Assembly (NCBI GenBank): GCA_012927585.1 | Contig: JABBOY010000030.1 | Coordinates: 1 to 64,000, forward strand | Direction: 5' to 3' | Source of the DNA: Glaciimonas sp. | GTDB lineage: Bacteria; Pseudomonadota; Gammaproteobacteria; Burkholderiales; Burkholderiaceae_D | DNA length: 64,000 nt | In this document: piece after piece, positions 8,772-21,745 of the stretch | Layout of the letters: each line of letters opens with the position of its first letter | How positions within the stretch are numbered: position 1 is the stretch's first letter | Position numbers and translations under genes: made by a program | The notes under the pieces: generated by a model | What the model was told of the DNA's origin: nothing | Databases searched by the model: none | Seen by the model: the letters and a program-made list of their open reading frames with translations, nothing else

Positions 8772-8964
8772 CGGTACGTTTGTATCATGTTTATCGGCAT
8801 TCCAAACCGTCTATGCAAAGCGGCGCAAGCGCACTTTAGTCGGCAATTCACAACGCGGAACGGCACCAGGGGTCTTTCTTGCACTGGGGCAGCATTTTTG
8901 CTATGACCATTGGAATAGAATGTTTGCGCATGCTTTCGTACACTTTCACCTCTTTTTACACACT

Positions 8965-9705
8965 ATGGCCCGACTTCCTCGACTCGTCATTCCCCAGCAG
9001 CCGCACCATATTTTGCAGCAAGGCCACAACCGGCAGCCGATTTTTTGCGATAGCAGCGATTTTCTGGCTTTTCTGGGCTGGCTGCGCGATGCTGCGCGCC
9101 AGTTCAAGGTCTCCATTCATGCGTATGTACTGATGGAAAATCACGTTCATTTGCTGGCTACGCCCGCAGATGAAACCGGTTTGGGCCGCATGATGCAGTG
9201 GGTAGGGCGCCATTACGTGCCGTATTTCAACCGCAAGCATGGGCATATTGGCACCCTATGGCAGGGCCGCTTCAAGGCCTCGGTGATCGAAGCGCCGCGC
9301 TATCTGCTGACCTGTTATCGCTACCTTGAAACCAATCCGGTGCGCGCCGGCCTGGTCGCGACGGCAGCGCAATATCCGTGGTCGAGTTACGCACACCATG
9401 TCGGAGTCCGGCTTGATCCGTTGGTGACCGATCACCCGCTGTATTGGTCGCTGGGCAATACGCCTTTTGAGCGCGAGGCGGAATACAAGGTATTGCTGGA
9501 GCAGGGATTGCCGCCGGAGCAGATCGCCTTACTGAATGCGTCGCTAGCCAAGGGCTGGGTATTGGGCGATGCAGCGTTCCTGCAGTCGCTGGCACACCAG
9601 ATGCAGCGCCGCGTAGCGCCGGCTACAAGAGGGCGGCCGCGGAAGAAAGCCGAGGCGTTGCCGCTTGAACTGGGTAAGGCAAGCGCTGCACTTCAGCAAA
9701 AGTAG
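8965..9705 (+). CDS. REP-associated tyrosine transposase (Y1_Tnp/RAYT)
   Basis: A 246-residue HUH single-strand transposase of the IS200/RAYT type. The N-terminus MARLPRLVIPQQPHHILQQG is typical. The metal-binding HUH motif is HVHLLATP (about residue 62). GTLWQGRFKAS is followed by LLTCYRYLETNPVRAGLV, which carries the catalytic Tyr candidates, and then PWSSYAHH. No second transposon gene or IS200-type end was recognised, fitting a domesticated RAYT rather than an autonomous IS. I chose the ATG at 8965; the frame is open from 8920. A REP arm lies 194 bp upstream. RAYTs are proposed to mobilise REP/REPIN sequences, but whether it acts on the families here is inference. Confidence 0.9.
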   Translation: MARLPRLVIPQQPHHILQQGHNRQPIFCDSSDFLAFLGWLRDAARQFKVSIHAYVLMENHVHLLATPADETGLGRMMQWVGRHYVPYFNRKHGHIGTLWQGRFKASVIEAPRYLLTCYRYLETNPVRAGLVATAAQYPWSSYAHHVGVRLDPLVTDHPLYWSLGNTPFEREAEYKVLLEQGLPPEQIALLNASLAKGWVLGDAAFLQSLAHQMQRRVAPATRGRPRKKAEALPLELGKASAALQQK

Positions 9706-9748
9706 CTTGCAAATGCGGTCGAAAAGTCGCTGTAAAAGTTACCCATGC

Positions 9749-9786
9749 GGAATGTATTGATGTAATAGTAATACATGGCGCATTCC
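9749..9786. repeat. Imperfect inverted repeat
   Basis: GGAATGTATT at the left pairs imperfectly with AATACATGGCGCATTCC at the right. The inner ATGTATT/AATACAT pair is perfect, around an 11-base loop. It lies 44 bp after the RAYT stop and could be an end of that element or an operator. Confidence 0.35.
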
Positions 9787-9993
9787 AGGCGCTTCAGAGT
9801 TTTTACCTGAAATCGAATGGAACTTGCCGCCATGGATGACTTATCCCCTTCCGATTACCAACATCCGTTCACTGCCGCATAAACAGTTCAGCAACGGTAT
9901 GGCTTAATACAACGTTGCCGCCAACCCAAATGTACTTATCAAATAATCCGTGCGCAACGCAAAGTTAACTGTTTCCGTATTTTTATAAAAATA

Positions 9994-10055
9994 CGGAGTA
10001 TCGTATTTTTCATGGCATTAACCGCATATCTTTATTGAGTATATAAAATATACAC
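9994..10055 (+). repeat. 62-bp dispersed element, copy 3
   Basis: It begins CGGAGTATCG, then TTTTTCATGGCATTA, ACCGCATATC, TATTG and ends AAAATATACA. It is more diverged than other copies but all blocks are in order. It lies about 400 bp upstream of gltB. Confidence 0.65.
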
Positions 10056-10397
10056 CAAATATAATTAGAAATATGTTGCGCTTTCGCCGGTATTTTGGAA
10101 TCTGCTTCCACAGGCTTCATTGCCATTTTTTTCGCGCCTTTCGCGGATTTGGTGAATCCTGTTTTTTTTGATTATGAATGTGTGTAATACCTGTGGCTAT
10201 GGCATTTGCGCATCTTTGTTCTGATGTATTTTCGGCCGTTAGTTGTCCGGGGCCGGGTCAATTGCCGCCCGGGCGGGATGATGCGCAAGAAATGGTAAAG
10301 ATAATGGATTCCTGTCAACTTCAATAACTCTGTCCCTAATTAAATGTATTTTTAAAATTATTTGTACTTAAATTTACACTGACCCTAATTATTGTTA

Positions 10398-10426
10398 TTG
10401 AATTTTCTTTTGCACTGCACTATTCT
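10398..10426 (+). promoter_or_regulatory. Putative sigma70 promoter of gltB
   Basis: A -35 box TTGAAT (10398-10403) and a -10 box TATTCT (10421-10426) are separated by exactly 17 bp, each matching 4 of 6 consensus bases. Transcription would start near 10433, about 29 nt before the gltB ATG, with a GGAGAA ribosome-binding site at 10451-10456. Confidence 0.4.
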
Positions 10427-10461
10427 TCGCATTCAAACTCATCAAGCAGTGGAGAACGGTT

Positions 10462-15189
<4,728 letters not shown>

Positions 15190-15224
15190 ATAAAGCTTAC
15201 GCAATTAAGCAATTTAGCAATTAA

Positions 15225-15278
15225 GTAGTGCAGGCCTCCGTGCCTGCATCAGATTGCAGGCCGGACAACCCGGCCTGC
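15225..15278. repeat. REP sequence, family 1, with adjacent hairpin
   Basis: Positions 15225-15247 are identical to the left arm of the REPIN at 5384-5406. The inverted arm has been replaced by another hairpin, GCAGGCCGG / CCGGCCTGC at 15256-15278. It sits in the gltB-gltD gap and could stabilise or punctuate the transcript there. Confidence 0.7.
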
Positions 15279-15332
15279 CATGCCAGCCTTGTGTTTCGCA
15301 GGGCGCTGGTCAGATCAGATAAAGGGGTAGAA

Positions 15333-16796
15333 ATGGGCAAGATAACCGGTTTCATGGAATTCAGACGGCAGGAAGAAACATATCTGCCAGCATCTGCGCG
15401 GCTCAAGAATTACAAAGAGTTCGTGATGCATCTGTCGGACCCCGACGCCAAGACGCAAGGTGCGCGCTGCATGGACTGCGGGATTCCGTTTTGCTCCAAT
15501 GGCTGCCCGGTAAACAACGTCATTCCAGACTGGAACGACCTGGTGTATCGCGGCAATTACCAAGCCGCGCTGGAAACCTTGCACTCGACCAATAACTTTC
15601 CCGAATTCACCGGCCGCATCTGCCCGGCGCCCTGCGAATCTGCCTGCACGCTGAATATCAATGACGCCGCGGTTGGCATTAAATCGATTGAACATTTCAT
15701 CATCGACAAGGGCTGGGAAAACGGTTGGGTAATACCGCAACCGTCGACTGTCAAGACCGGTAAAAGTGTCGCGGTGGTCGGCTCCGGCCCAGCCGGCATG
15801 GCGGCGGCGCAGCAACTGGCGCGGGTCGGCCATGCGGTGACGGTGTTCGAGAAAAGCGACCGCGTCGGCGGCCTGATGCGCTATGGCATTCCAGATTTCA
15901 AGTTGGAAAAGACGCATATCGATCGTCGCGTCGCACAAATGGAGGCTGAGGGCGTGAGCTTCCGTACCAGCGTTTTCGTCGGAAAGGATTTCCCGAAAAA
16001 CGTCAATAACTGGGCCACTGAAACCATCACGCCCGAGCAGTTGGCAAAAGATTTCGATGCCATCATCATTGCCGGCGGTGCCGAGCAGCCGCGTGATCTG
16101 CCGGTGCCGGGGCGTGAGCTTAAAGGGGTGCATTTCGCGATGGATTTCCTGCCGCTGCAAAATAAAGTCAATGCCGGCGACAAACAGAAAGATCAAATCA
16201 AGGCGACTGGCAAGCATGTAGTGGTAATCGGCGGCGGCGATACCGGCTCCGATTGCGTCGGCACCTCGAACCGGCAAGGTGCCGCCGATGTGGCCCAGTT
16301 TGAACTGATGCCGCAGCCGCCGGAGCAGGAAAACAAACCGATGGTGTGGCCGTACTGGCCGACCAAGTTGCGCACGTCTTCCTCGCACGACGAAGGTTGC
16401 GAGCGCGATTGGGCAGTCGCCACCAAACGGCTTGAAGGCAAGAACGGCAAAGTTGAAAAGCTGGTCGCCTGCCGGGTTGAATGGCAAGACGGCAAAATGG
16501 TTGAAGTGCCGGATTCCGAATTCTCCATGAAGGCTGATCTGGTATTACTGGCGATGGGATTCGTGTCGCCGGTGCAGCAAGTACTGGATGCTTTCGGAGT
16601 CGAGAAAGACGTGCGCGGCAACGCCCGTGCTACGACCGAAGGCGACGGTTGCTATAAAACCTCAGCGGACAAGGTGTTCGCCGCTGGCGACATGCGGCGC
16701 GGACAATCGCTGGTGGTCTGGGCGATCCGCGAAGGGCGCCAATGCGCGCGTGCAGTGGATGAGTTCCTGATGGGGGTTTCGGTACTGCCGAGATAA
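15333..16796 (+). CDS. gltD: Glutamate synthase (NADPH) small subunit
   Basis: A 487-residue beta subunit of glutamate synthase that passes electrons from NADPH through FAD to GltB. The N-terminal Cys-rich region ([17 protein letters not shown] and [11 protein letters not shown]) supplies [4Fe-4S] ligands. The FAD-binding GxGxxG is [13 protein letters not shown]. The NADPH-binding site is [14 protein letters not shown], and the C-terminal FAD segment is [18 protein letters not shown]. The start is the ATG at 15333 with AAAGGGG at 15321-15327; upstream in-frame codons fall in REP sequence and are not coding. A strong terminator lies 140 bp downstream. Confidence 0.96.
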   Translation: MGKITGFMEFRRQEETYLPASARLKNYKEFVMHLSDPDAKTQGARCMDCGIPFCSNGCPVNNVIPDWNDLVYRGNYQAALETLHSTNNFPEFTGRICPAPCESACTLNINDAAVGIKSIEHFIIDKGWENGWVIPQPSTVKTGKSVAVVGSGPAGMAAAQQLARVGHAVTVFEKSDRVGGLMRYGIPDFKLEKTHIDRRVAQMEAEGVSFRTSVFVGKDFPKNVNNWATETITPEQLAKDFDAIIIAGGAEQPRDLPVPGRELKGVHFAMDFLPLQNKVNAGDKQKDQIKATGKHVVVIGGGDTGSDCVGTSNRQGAADVAQFELMPQPPEQENKPMVWPYWPTKLRTSSSHDEGCERDWAVATKRLEGKNGKVEKLVACRVEWQDGKMVEVPDSEFSMKADLVLLAMGFVSPVQQVLDAFGVEKDVRGNARATTEGDGCYKTSADKVFAAGDMRRGQSLVVWAIREGRQCARAVDEFLMGVSVLPR

Positions 16797-16807
16797 CGGA
16801 TCACCCG

Positions 16808-16829
16808 GCACCGGCTTGCAAGCCGGTGC
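16808..16829. repeat. Perfect 22-bp palindrome
   Basis: GCACCGGCTTGC followed by its reverse complement forms a perfect 22-bp palindrome just after the gltD stop. Its composition resembles a third REP-like sequence. Confidence 0.6.
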
Positions 16830-16838
16830 AGTTTGTCG

Positions 16839-16906
16839 GTTGGGTTAGGTTCTTTTAGCCCAACATTGTTCACAGAAGGTTGGGCTGATAAAGCGTTAGC
16901 CCAACC
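16839..16906. repeat. GTTGGG/CCCAAC repeat hairpins
   Basis: Two short hairpins share arms. GTTGGG near 16839 pairs with CCCAAC near 16860, and GGTTGGGCT (16878-16886) pairs with AGCCCAACC (16898-16906). The loop GATAAAGCGTT and the trailing CCTACG are those of a repeat common in many proteobacterial genomes. Confidence 0.55.
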
Positions 16907-16935
16907 TACGCGCTAAGAACGGCCCGCCGTCGCAA

Positions 16936-16971
16936 AAAAATCTGCTCCATCGTCCGATGTGGCAGATTTTT
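16936..16971 (+). terminator. gltD: Rho-independent terminator after gltD
   Basis: AAAAATCTGC (16936-16945) pairs with GCAGATTTTT (16962-16971), with an inner CATCG/CGATG stem and T-runs on both strands. It should stop gltBD transcription and could also work on the opposite strand. Confidence 0.8.
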
Positions 16972-16981
16972 TATACTATTA

Positions 16982-17043
16982 TATGTATTTTTATACACCG
17001 CATATTATATATGCGGAAAGTGCCATGTTTTTTGGCATACCCC
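16982..17043 (-). repeat. 62-bp dispersed element, copy 4
   Basis: On the minus strand it reads GGGGTATGCC, AAAAAACATGGCACT, TTCCGCATATATA and ends TAAAAATACAT. It directly follows the gltD terminator and lies about 160 bp upstream of chrA. It also contains an internal CCGCATAT/ATATGCGG hairpin. Confidence 0.8.
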
Positions 17044-17201
17044 ATTGTTTTTAATTTACGATGCGGTCGATGGCTGGATTGGTTGACTCCTGCGCCGGGG
17101 ATGTATTCCAGGCTGGGAAAAAAGACCCGGCCAACGCGCACATGTTGGACAATGCGCGTACCACGACTCGCGGTGGCCTTTGAAAAAGGAATTCCCGCGC
17201 A

Positions 17202-18566
17202 ATGCACAAGCCAGCAGCACTCCCGGTCGAGGGCGCCGAATCCAGGCCATCTCCGGTAAGCTTTCGGGAGGCCTTTGCTTTCTGGCTCAAGCTGGGCTTC
17301 ATCAGCTTTGGCGGGCCTGCCGGGCAGATTTCCATCATGCATCAAGAGTTGGTCGAAAACCGGCGCTGGATTTCCGAGCGACGTTTCCTGCATGCGCTGA
17401 ACTACTGCATGGTCTTGCCCGGCCCGGAGGCGCAGCAACTGGCAATCTACATCGGCTGGCTGATGCACCGCACATGGGGCGGTATCGTGGCCGGCGCGCT
17501 GTTCGTGCTGCCTTCGTTACTGATCCTGATTGTGCTGTCCTGGGTGTATATCGCCTTTGGCAATCTGCCGCTGGTGACGGGCCTGTTCTACGGCATCAAG
17601 CCTGCGGTTACCGCTATCGTGCTGCAGGCGGCCCACCGGATCGGCGCGCGGGCGCTGAAAAACAATACGCTATGGGCTATTGCCGCCGCCTCCTTCGTGG
17701 CGATCTTTGCGCTGAACCTGCCATTCCCTGCCATCGTCGCAGCTGCGGCCCTGATCGGCGCCATCGGCGGCCGGATTGCGCCAGACACGTTCAAGGTGGG
17801 CGGTGGTCACGGCAAGGCCGACACGTCGTTTGGTCCGGCGCTGATCGACGACGACACGCCGACTCCCGTACATGCGCGATTCAGTTGGTTCGGCTTGCTC
17901 CGAATCACCGTCGTCGGCGCTCTGTTATGGGCGATTCCGATGGGCTTGCTGACGGCGATCTACGGCTGGGAACACGCTTTGACGCAAATGGGCTGGTTCT
18001 TCACCAAGGCGGCCTTGTTGACGTTCGGCGGCGCTTATGCGGTGCTGCCCTATGTCTATCAGGGCGCAGTCGGGCACTACGGCTGGCTGACGGCATCCCA
18101 GATGATCGACGGCCTGGCGCTGGGAGAAACTACGCCGGGGCCGCTCATCATGGTGGTGGCCTTCGTCGGCTTCGTGGGGGGCTACGTAAAAGCCTTGTTC
18201 GGGCCGGACAGTCTGTTTCTGGCCGGTGCCGTCGCGGCTTCAGTGGTGACGTGGTTCACCTTCCTGCCGTCGTTCCTGTTCATCCTGGCGGGCGGGCCGT
18301 TGGTCGAAGCTACCCACGGTGACTTGAAGTTCACCGCGCCCCTGACCGCGATCACCGCCGCCGTGGTGGGCGTGATCCTGAATCTGGCGCTGTTCTTCGG
18401 CTATCACGTGCTCTGGCCTCAGGGCTTTGGCGCAACATTTGATTGGGTATCGGCATTGATCGCACTGGCTGCCGCCGTAGCCCTGTTCCGCTTCAAGCGC
18501 AATGTCATTCACGTCATCGCCGCATGTGCGGTGGTCGGCCTGATTCTGAAAACCTTGGGCCTGTGA
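17202..18566 (+). CDS. chrA: Chromate efflux transporter
   Basis: A 454-residue inner-membrane protein of the CHR family, which exports chromate. It has two homologous CHR halves. The first starts FREAFAFWLKLGFISFGGPA with ALNYCMVLPGPEAQQLAIYI. The second starts FFTKAALLTFGGAYAVLPYV with DGLALGETTPGPLIMVVAFV. The paired GGPAGQ/GGAYAV and PGPEAQ/TPGPL motifs and about 10-12 hydrophobic segments are those of long-chain ChrA. The gene has no recognised operon partner upstream, and a chrB-type gene just downstream is reduced to a stub. It starts with ATG at 17202; I saw no strong ribosome-binding site. Confidence 0.93.
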   Translation: MHKPAALPVEGAESRPSPVSFREAFAFWLKLGFISFGGPAGQISIMHQELVENRRWISERRFLHALNYCMVLPGPEAQQLAIYIGWLMHRTWGGIVAGALFVLPSLLILIVLSWVYIAFGNLPLVTGLFYGIKPAVTAIVLQAAHRIGARALKNNTLWAIAAASFVAIFALNLPFPAIVAAAALIGAIGGRIAPDTFKVGGGHGKADTSFGPALIDDDTPTPVHARFSWFGLLRITVVGALLWAIPMGLLTAIYGWEHALTQMGWFFTKAALLTFGGAYAVLPYVYQGAVGHYGWLTASQMIDGLALGETTPGPLIMVVAFVGFVGGYVKALFGPDSLFLAGAVAASVVTWFTFLPSFLFILAGGPLVEATHGDLKFTAPLTAITAAVVGVILNLALFFGYHVLWPQGFGATFDWVSALIALAAAVALFRFKRNVIHVIAACAVVGLILKTLGL

Positions 18567-18574
18567 GGTGAATC

Positions 18575-18631
18575 ATGCAATGGATTGCCCGCGAATGTCC
18601 GAAGATCGCTCCCTTACGCCTGCTTAATTAG
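18575..18631 (+). pseudogene. Stub of a chrB-type chromate resistance gene
   Basis: Eight bases after chrA an ATG opens an 18-codon frame, MQWIARECPKIAPLRLLN. The first ten residues resemble the conserved start of ChrB-domain chromate resistance proteins (W-I-x-R-E-x-P-K-I). In those proteins it continues DRIACPWLI; here it diverges at once and stops. The likely reading is that a downstream chrB gene was deleted, with its first codons left fused to DNA preceding the convergent LysE gene. The match is short, so the call is tentative. Confidence 0.5.
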
Positions 18632-18652
18632 TGCGGCGCGTCCGTTTCGCCA

Positions 18653-19273
18653 TCAAGCGCGGCGCGATGCCAGCAACCCAAAGCCGGCACTCGCCAATAA
18701 GACTGAGCAACACCGGTTAAAGATGCGCTTGCCGCGCGGTTGGGCAAACCAGCGGCGCATATGTAAGCCCATGTATGCGTAGGCGGCAATTGCTACCCAC
18801 TCAAGCGCCAGGAACAATGCGCCCAGCAGCGCGAATTGCGGTGTGACCGGTTGCGCTGGATTGATAAATTGCGGCAAGAACGCGGTAAATATGAGAATTG
18901 CCTTTGGATTGCCAGCGGCCACCAGAAACTCTTGTCGGGCCAGAGACAGCAAACCGACACGGGGCGAGGCTGTTTCGACGTCCAGGCTTGGGTTGGTACG
19001 CCAAAGCTGGACGGCCAGATAGAACAGGTAAGCAGCGCCTGCGATCTTGATGCCGTAGAAAATAAATTCGGATGCGTGGAGCACGGCGGCCAGACCCGCT
19101 GAAGTCAGCGTAAGCATGCCAACAAACGCCAGCAAGCGGCCCAGCCCGGCGGCACACGATTGGCGAAAACCATACCGGGTGGCGTTACTCAGCGAGAGCA
19201 AATTGTTTGGGCCCGGCGCCATGTTGAGCGCGAAGCAGGCCGGAACGAAGAGTGCGATTGTGGATATGTACAT
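18653..19273 (-). CDS. LysE/RhtB family amino-acid exporter
   Basis: A 206-residue inner-membrane exporter with about six hydrophobic segments. The family signature lies at the N-terminus (ALNMAPGPNNLLSLSNATRYG, with G45 and later aromatic residues of the LysE fold). AAGNPKAILIFTAFLPQF in the third quarter is the second conserved block. RhtB-type members export homoserine, threonine or other amino acids; the substrate cannot be told from sequence. It converges with chrA and the chrB stub, leaving only 21 bp between the stub's stop and its own, and is followed upstream by a divergent CBS-domain protein gene. Confidence 0.88.
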   Translation of the reverse strand: MYISTIALFVPACFALNMAPGPNNLLSLSNATRYGFRQSCAAGLGRLLAFVGMLTLTSAGLAAVLHASEFIFYGIKIAGAAYLFYLAVQLWRTNPSLDVETASPRVGLLSLARQEFLVAAGNPKAILIFTAFLPQFINPAQPVTPQFALLGALFLALEWVAIAAYAYMGLHMRRWFAQPRGKRIFNRCCSVLLASAGFGLLASRRA

Positions 19274-19419
19274 GGGATTCTCGATAAGAGGGAAATTTAA
19301 CAGCCGGTTTAATTGAGGCTCCCAGAATTATTCGATCCTGTTGCTATAACGGCCATGCCTGGTGCCGACACACGTGAAGCGCCTGTATAGTATGGCACTT
19401 AGTGACAAAAATCCCTTTC

Positions 19420-20736
19420 ATGGAAAATATTCTCCTCATAGTTGTTGCATTACTTTTGGTTGCGCTCAATGGTGTCTTCGTGGCGGCTGAATTCAGCCTG
19501 GTCAAACTGCGGCAGACGCGTATTCGCGCCATCGCCCAAAAGAATGGATTGCCTGGACGCATTCTCGCCAAAGTGCATACCCAGCTCGATGCTTATCTGT
19601 CCGCTTGTCAGCTTGGTATTACGCTGGCGTCGCTCGGCTTGGGCTGGATCGGCGAACCTGCGTTCGCGAGCTTGCTGGAGCCTTTATTCGCTTTGGCGGG
19701 CGTCACTTCACCGGAGGTCATTCACAGCATCTCGTTTGCGTTCGCCTTCTTCATGATCTCGTTTTTGCATATCGTGATCGGCGAATTAGTGCCGAAATCC
19801 ATGGCGATTCGCAGTCCCGACAAGATTGGTTTGTGGAGTGCGCTGCCGTTGTACGGTTTTTACTGGCTGATGTATCCGGCAATTTGGGTGCTTAATGCCA
19901 GCGCCAACTGGGTTCTGCGGATGGCCGGTCTGGGCAGTACCAACGTACATGATGCGCACTACTCCAAGGAAGAACTCAAGCTAATCTTGCGCACCAGCCA
20001 TCCTGACGGAAAATTCAGCCATGACGAATGGAATGTGATGGCGCAAACGCTCGATTTCAGCGAGCTCAAAGTGTCGGATCTGATGCGTCCGATTCATGAA
20101 ATAGTCGCCCTGGAAAAGTCGAAGTCATTGCAGGAAAACTTGCAAACGGTGACGCACAGCCGCTTCAGCCGTTATCCCTATTTCGACGGTGCGCAAGTGC
20201 TGGGCATGATTCATCTGAAGGATGTGTTCCTGGCGCAGCAGGAGGGCAAGTCCATCGACAATTGGAGCGACTACCTGCGCCCGGTGCAAAACGTTCCTCC
20301 GCACATGCCGGCGCTGGAGCTGTTCCGCCGCTTCCGCACCGGTGCGCCGCACTTTGTCATCGTCGGTGAAAAGGGACGTAAACCGGAGGGCTTCCTGACA
20401 TTGGACAATTTGCTGGGGGCTTTGGTGGGCAATATCCGCGACGAATTCAGGCAAACCGAAAATGACTGGGCCCGGCTTGACGACGGTACACTGGTCGGCA
20501 AGGGGAGCCTGTCGATTTTTACGCTGGAACGCATCTTGGGTATCGATATTGAGAATGAAAAATTCGATCTCGAAGGCGTGGATTCGGTGGGCGGCTTGAT
20601 CATGGTGAAGCTGGGCGACATTCCGAAAGAAGGTCAAAAAATCACTTTCGAGCAGTTCGAGATTGTGGTTCAGAAGATGAGCGGCATCCGTATCGCGCTG
20701 GTTCGTGTCTACCCATCCGATATGCAGGCTCGGTAA
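19420..20736 (+). CDS. Hemolysin family protein / CorC-type transporter (DUF21-CBS-CorC_HlyC)
   Basis: A 438-residue membrane protein of the CNNM/CorC group, linked to magnesium and cobalt handling. Residues 1-200 hold the DUF21 domain with four hydrophobic segments (ENILLIVVALLLVALNGVFV, QLGITLASLGLGWIGEPAFA). Two CBS repeats follow (LMRPIHEIVALEKSKSLQEN; HFVIVGEKGRKPEGFLTLD), then the C-terminal CorC_HlyC domain (EKFDLEGVDSVGGLI). The start is either GTG at 19402 or ATG at 19420; I prefer the ATG, which begins the first membrane segment. A TATAGT box lies at 19386-19391. It stands alone upstream of the mla operon. Confidence 0.88.
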   Translation: MENILLIVVALLLVALNGVFVAAEFSLVKLRQTRIRAIAQKNGLPGRILAKVHTQLDAYLSACQLGITLASLGLGWIGEPAFASLLEPLFALAGVTSPEVIHSISFAFAFFMISFLHIVIGELVPKSMAIRSPDKIGLWSALPLYGFYWLMYPAIWVLNASANWVLRMAGLGSTNVHDAHYSKEELKLILRTSHPDGKFSHDEWNVMAQTLDFSELKVSDLMRPIHEIVALEKSKSLQENLQTVTHSRFSRYPYFDGAQVLGMIHLKDVFLAQQEGKSIDNWSDYLRPVQNVPPHMPALELFRRFRTGAPHFVIVGEKGRKPEGFLTLDNLLGALVGNIRDEFRQTENDWARLDDGTLVGKGSLSIFTLERILGIDIENEKFDLEGVDSVGGLIMVKLGDIPKEGQKITFEQFEIVVQKMSGIRIALVRVYPSDMQAR

Positions 20737-20888
20737 CGCTGTCGATCTGAAGCTTGACTGACTAAAGCGATCTAGGCCGTAGTGGTCGACAACCCGAAGT
20801 CGATGCAGAAACCTGCGGGAGCGCCCAATGCACCGGACAATCGGGCACACCATGCGGTGCCGATCAAGCCGCAGCGCAACATTCCATT

Positions 20889-20894
20889 TATAAT
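20889..20894 (+). promoter_or_regulatory. Possible -10 box for the mla operon
   Basis: A perfect TATAAT lies 26-36 bp before the two candidate mlaF starts. I could not see a convincing -35 box at 16-18 bp, so it is a candidate only. Confidence 0.35.
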
Positions 20895-20929
20895 GGCGTT
20901 TTTCGTAATTCTTATTGACAAACGCAAAC

Positions 20930-21745
20930 GTGCAATCAGACGCCTCTACCTTGGTCGCAATCGACAATCTCAGTTTTGCATATGGCGAACGCCGTATCCT
21001 GAACGGCTTGAACATGCGTTTTCCGCGCGGCAAGGTAGTGGCCGTGATGGGCGGTTCCGGCTCCGGCAAGACTACGGTTCTACGTTTGATCGGCGGCCAG
21101 ATTCGGGCCCAGTCCGGCTCGGTGCAGGTGGATGGGCAAGCGGTGCAATCGCTCGATGCCAAGGCGCTGTATGCGCTGCGGCGCAAGATGGGGATGCTGT
21201 TTCAGCATGGCGCGCTATTTACCGATTTGACTGCGTTCGAGAATGTCGCTTTCCCGCTGCGCGAGCACACCGATCTTTCTGAATCGATGATTCGCGATCT
21301 GGTGCTGATGAAGCTGCACGCGGTCGGCTTGCGCAATGCGGCGCACATGAAACCAGCCGAAATTTCCGGCGGCATGGCGCGGCGGGTGGCTGTGGCGCGC
21401 GCGATTGCACTGGACCCGCAGCTGATCATGTATGACGAACCGTTTGCTGGACTGGACCCGATCTCGATGGGCGTGATCGCGAACCTGATCCGGCGTCTCA
21501 ACGATGCGCTCGGTTCGACCTCGATCCTGGTCTCGCACGATGTGCATGAATCGTTTGCGATTGCCGATTACATCTATTTCCTGTCGCAGGGAAAAATCGT
21601 GGCCGAAGGCACCCCGGCCGAACTGCAGGCATCCAGTGACCCGTATGTGAAACAATTCATCCATGCCGAAGCCGATGGCCCGGTGCCGTTCCATTATCCC
21701 GGCCGCACGCTGGCGGCGGATCTGGGACTGGAGGCGCGCTCATGA
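20930..21745 (+). CDS. mlaF: Phospholipid ABC transporter ATP-binding protein MlaF
   Basis: The cytoplasmic ATPase of the Mla system, which keeps the outer membrane asymmetric by moving phospholipids between membranes. Walker A is GGSGSGKTT near residue 41, the signature is ISGGMARRVAVARA and Walker B is LIMYDEPFAGLDP. SHDVHES supplies the switch His. The start is TTG at 20915 or GTG at 20930; I chose the GTG as the closer match to family length. The stop overlaps mlaE by 4 bp (ATGA), so they are coupled. It is the first gene of mlaFEDACB. Confidence 0.94.
   Translation: MQSDASTLVAIDNLSFAYGERRILNGLNMRFPRGKVVAVMGGSGSGKTTVLRLIGGQIRAQSGSVQVDGQAVQSLDAKALYALRRKMGMLFQHGALFTDLTAFENVAFPLREHTDLSESMIRDLVLMKLHAVGLRNAAHMKPAEISGGMARRVAVARAIALDPQLIMYDEPFAGLDPISMGVIANLIRRLNDALGSTSILVSHDVHESFAIADYIYFLSQGKIVAEGTPAELQASSDPYVKQFIHAEADGPVPFHYPGRTLAADLGLEARS

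Larger units (their letters stand above)
9706..10461. other. 756-bp intergenic region upstream of gltB
   Basis: No convincing gene was found here. It holds an imperfect inverted repeat at 9749-9786 (GGAATGTATT against AATACATGG...CATTCC) and copy 3 of the 62-bp element at 9994-10055. A pair of near-identical boxes, CTGTCCCTAATTA near 10330 and CTGACCCTAATTA near 10379, lies further on, followed by a sigma70-like promoter before gltB. A 21-codon frame at 9817-9882 (MELAAMDDLSPSDYQ...) has no recognised similarity. The length and AT-richness suggest a regulated promoter or accumulated insertions. Confidence 0.5.
16797..17201. other. 405-bp intergenic region rich in repeats
   Basis: No gene was recognised here. 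In order it holds a perfect 22-bp palindrome (16808-16829), a pair of GTTGGG/CCCAAC hairpins (16839-16906), a bidirectional-type terminator (16936-16971), copy 4 of the 62-bp element (16982-17043), and about 150 bp before chrA with no recognised feature. Confidence 0.5.

Noticed and set aside
17180-18322. Long second frame inside chrA
   Set aside because: It runs in another frame of the ChrA gene; the ChrA product has the membrane segments and CHR motifs, this frame does not.
20125-21186. Leftward frame across the CorC-type gene and mlaF
   Set aside because: It spans two clear rightward genes on the opposite strand and shows no domain.
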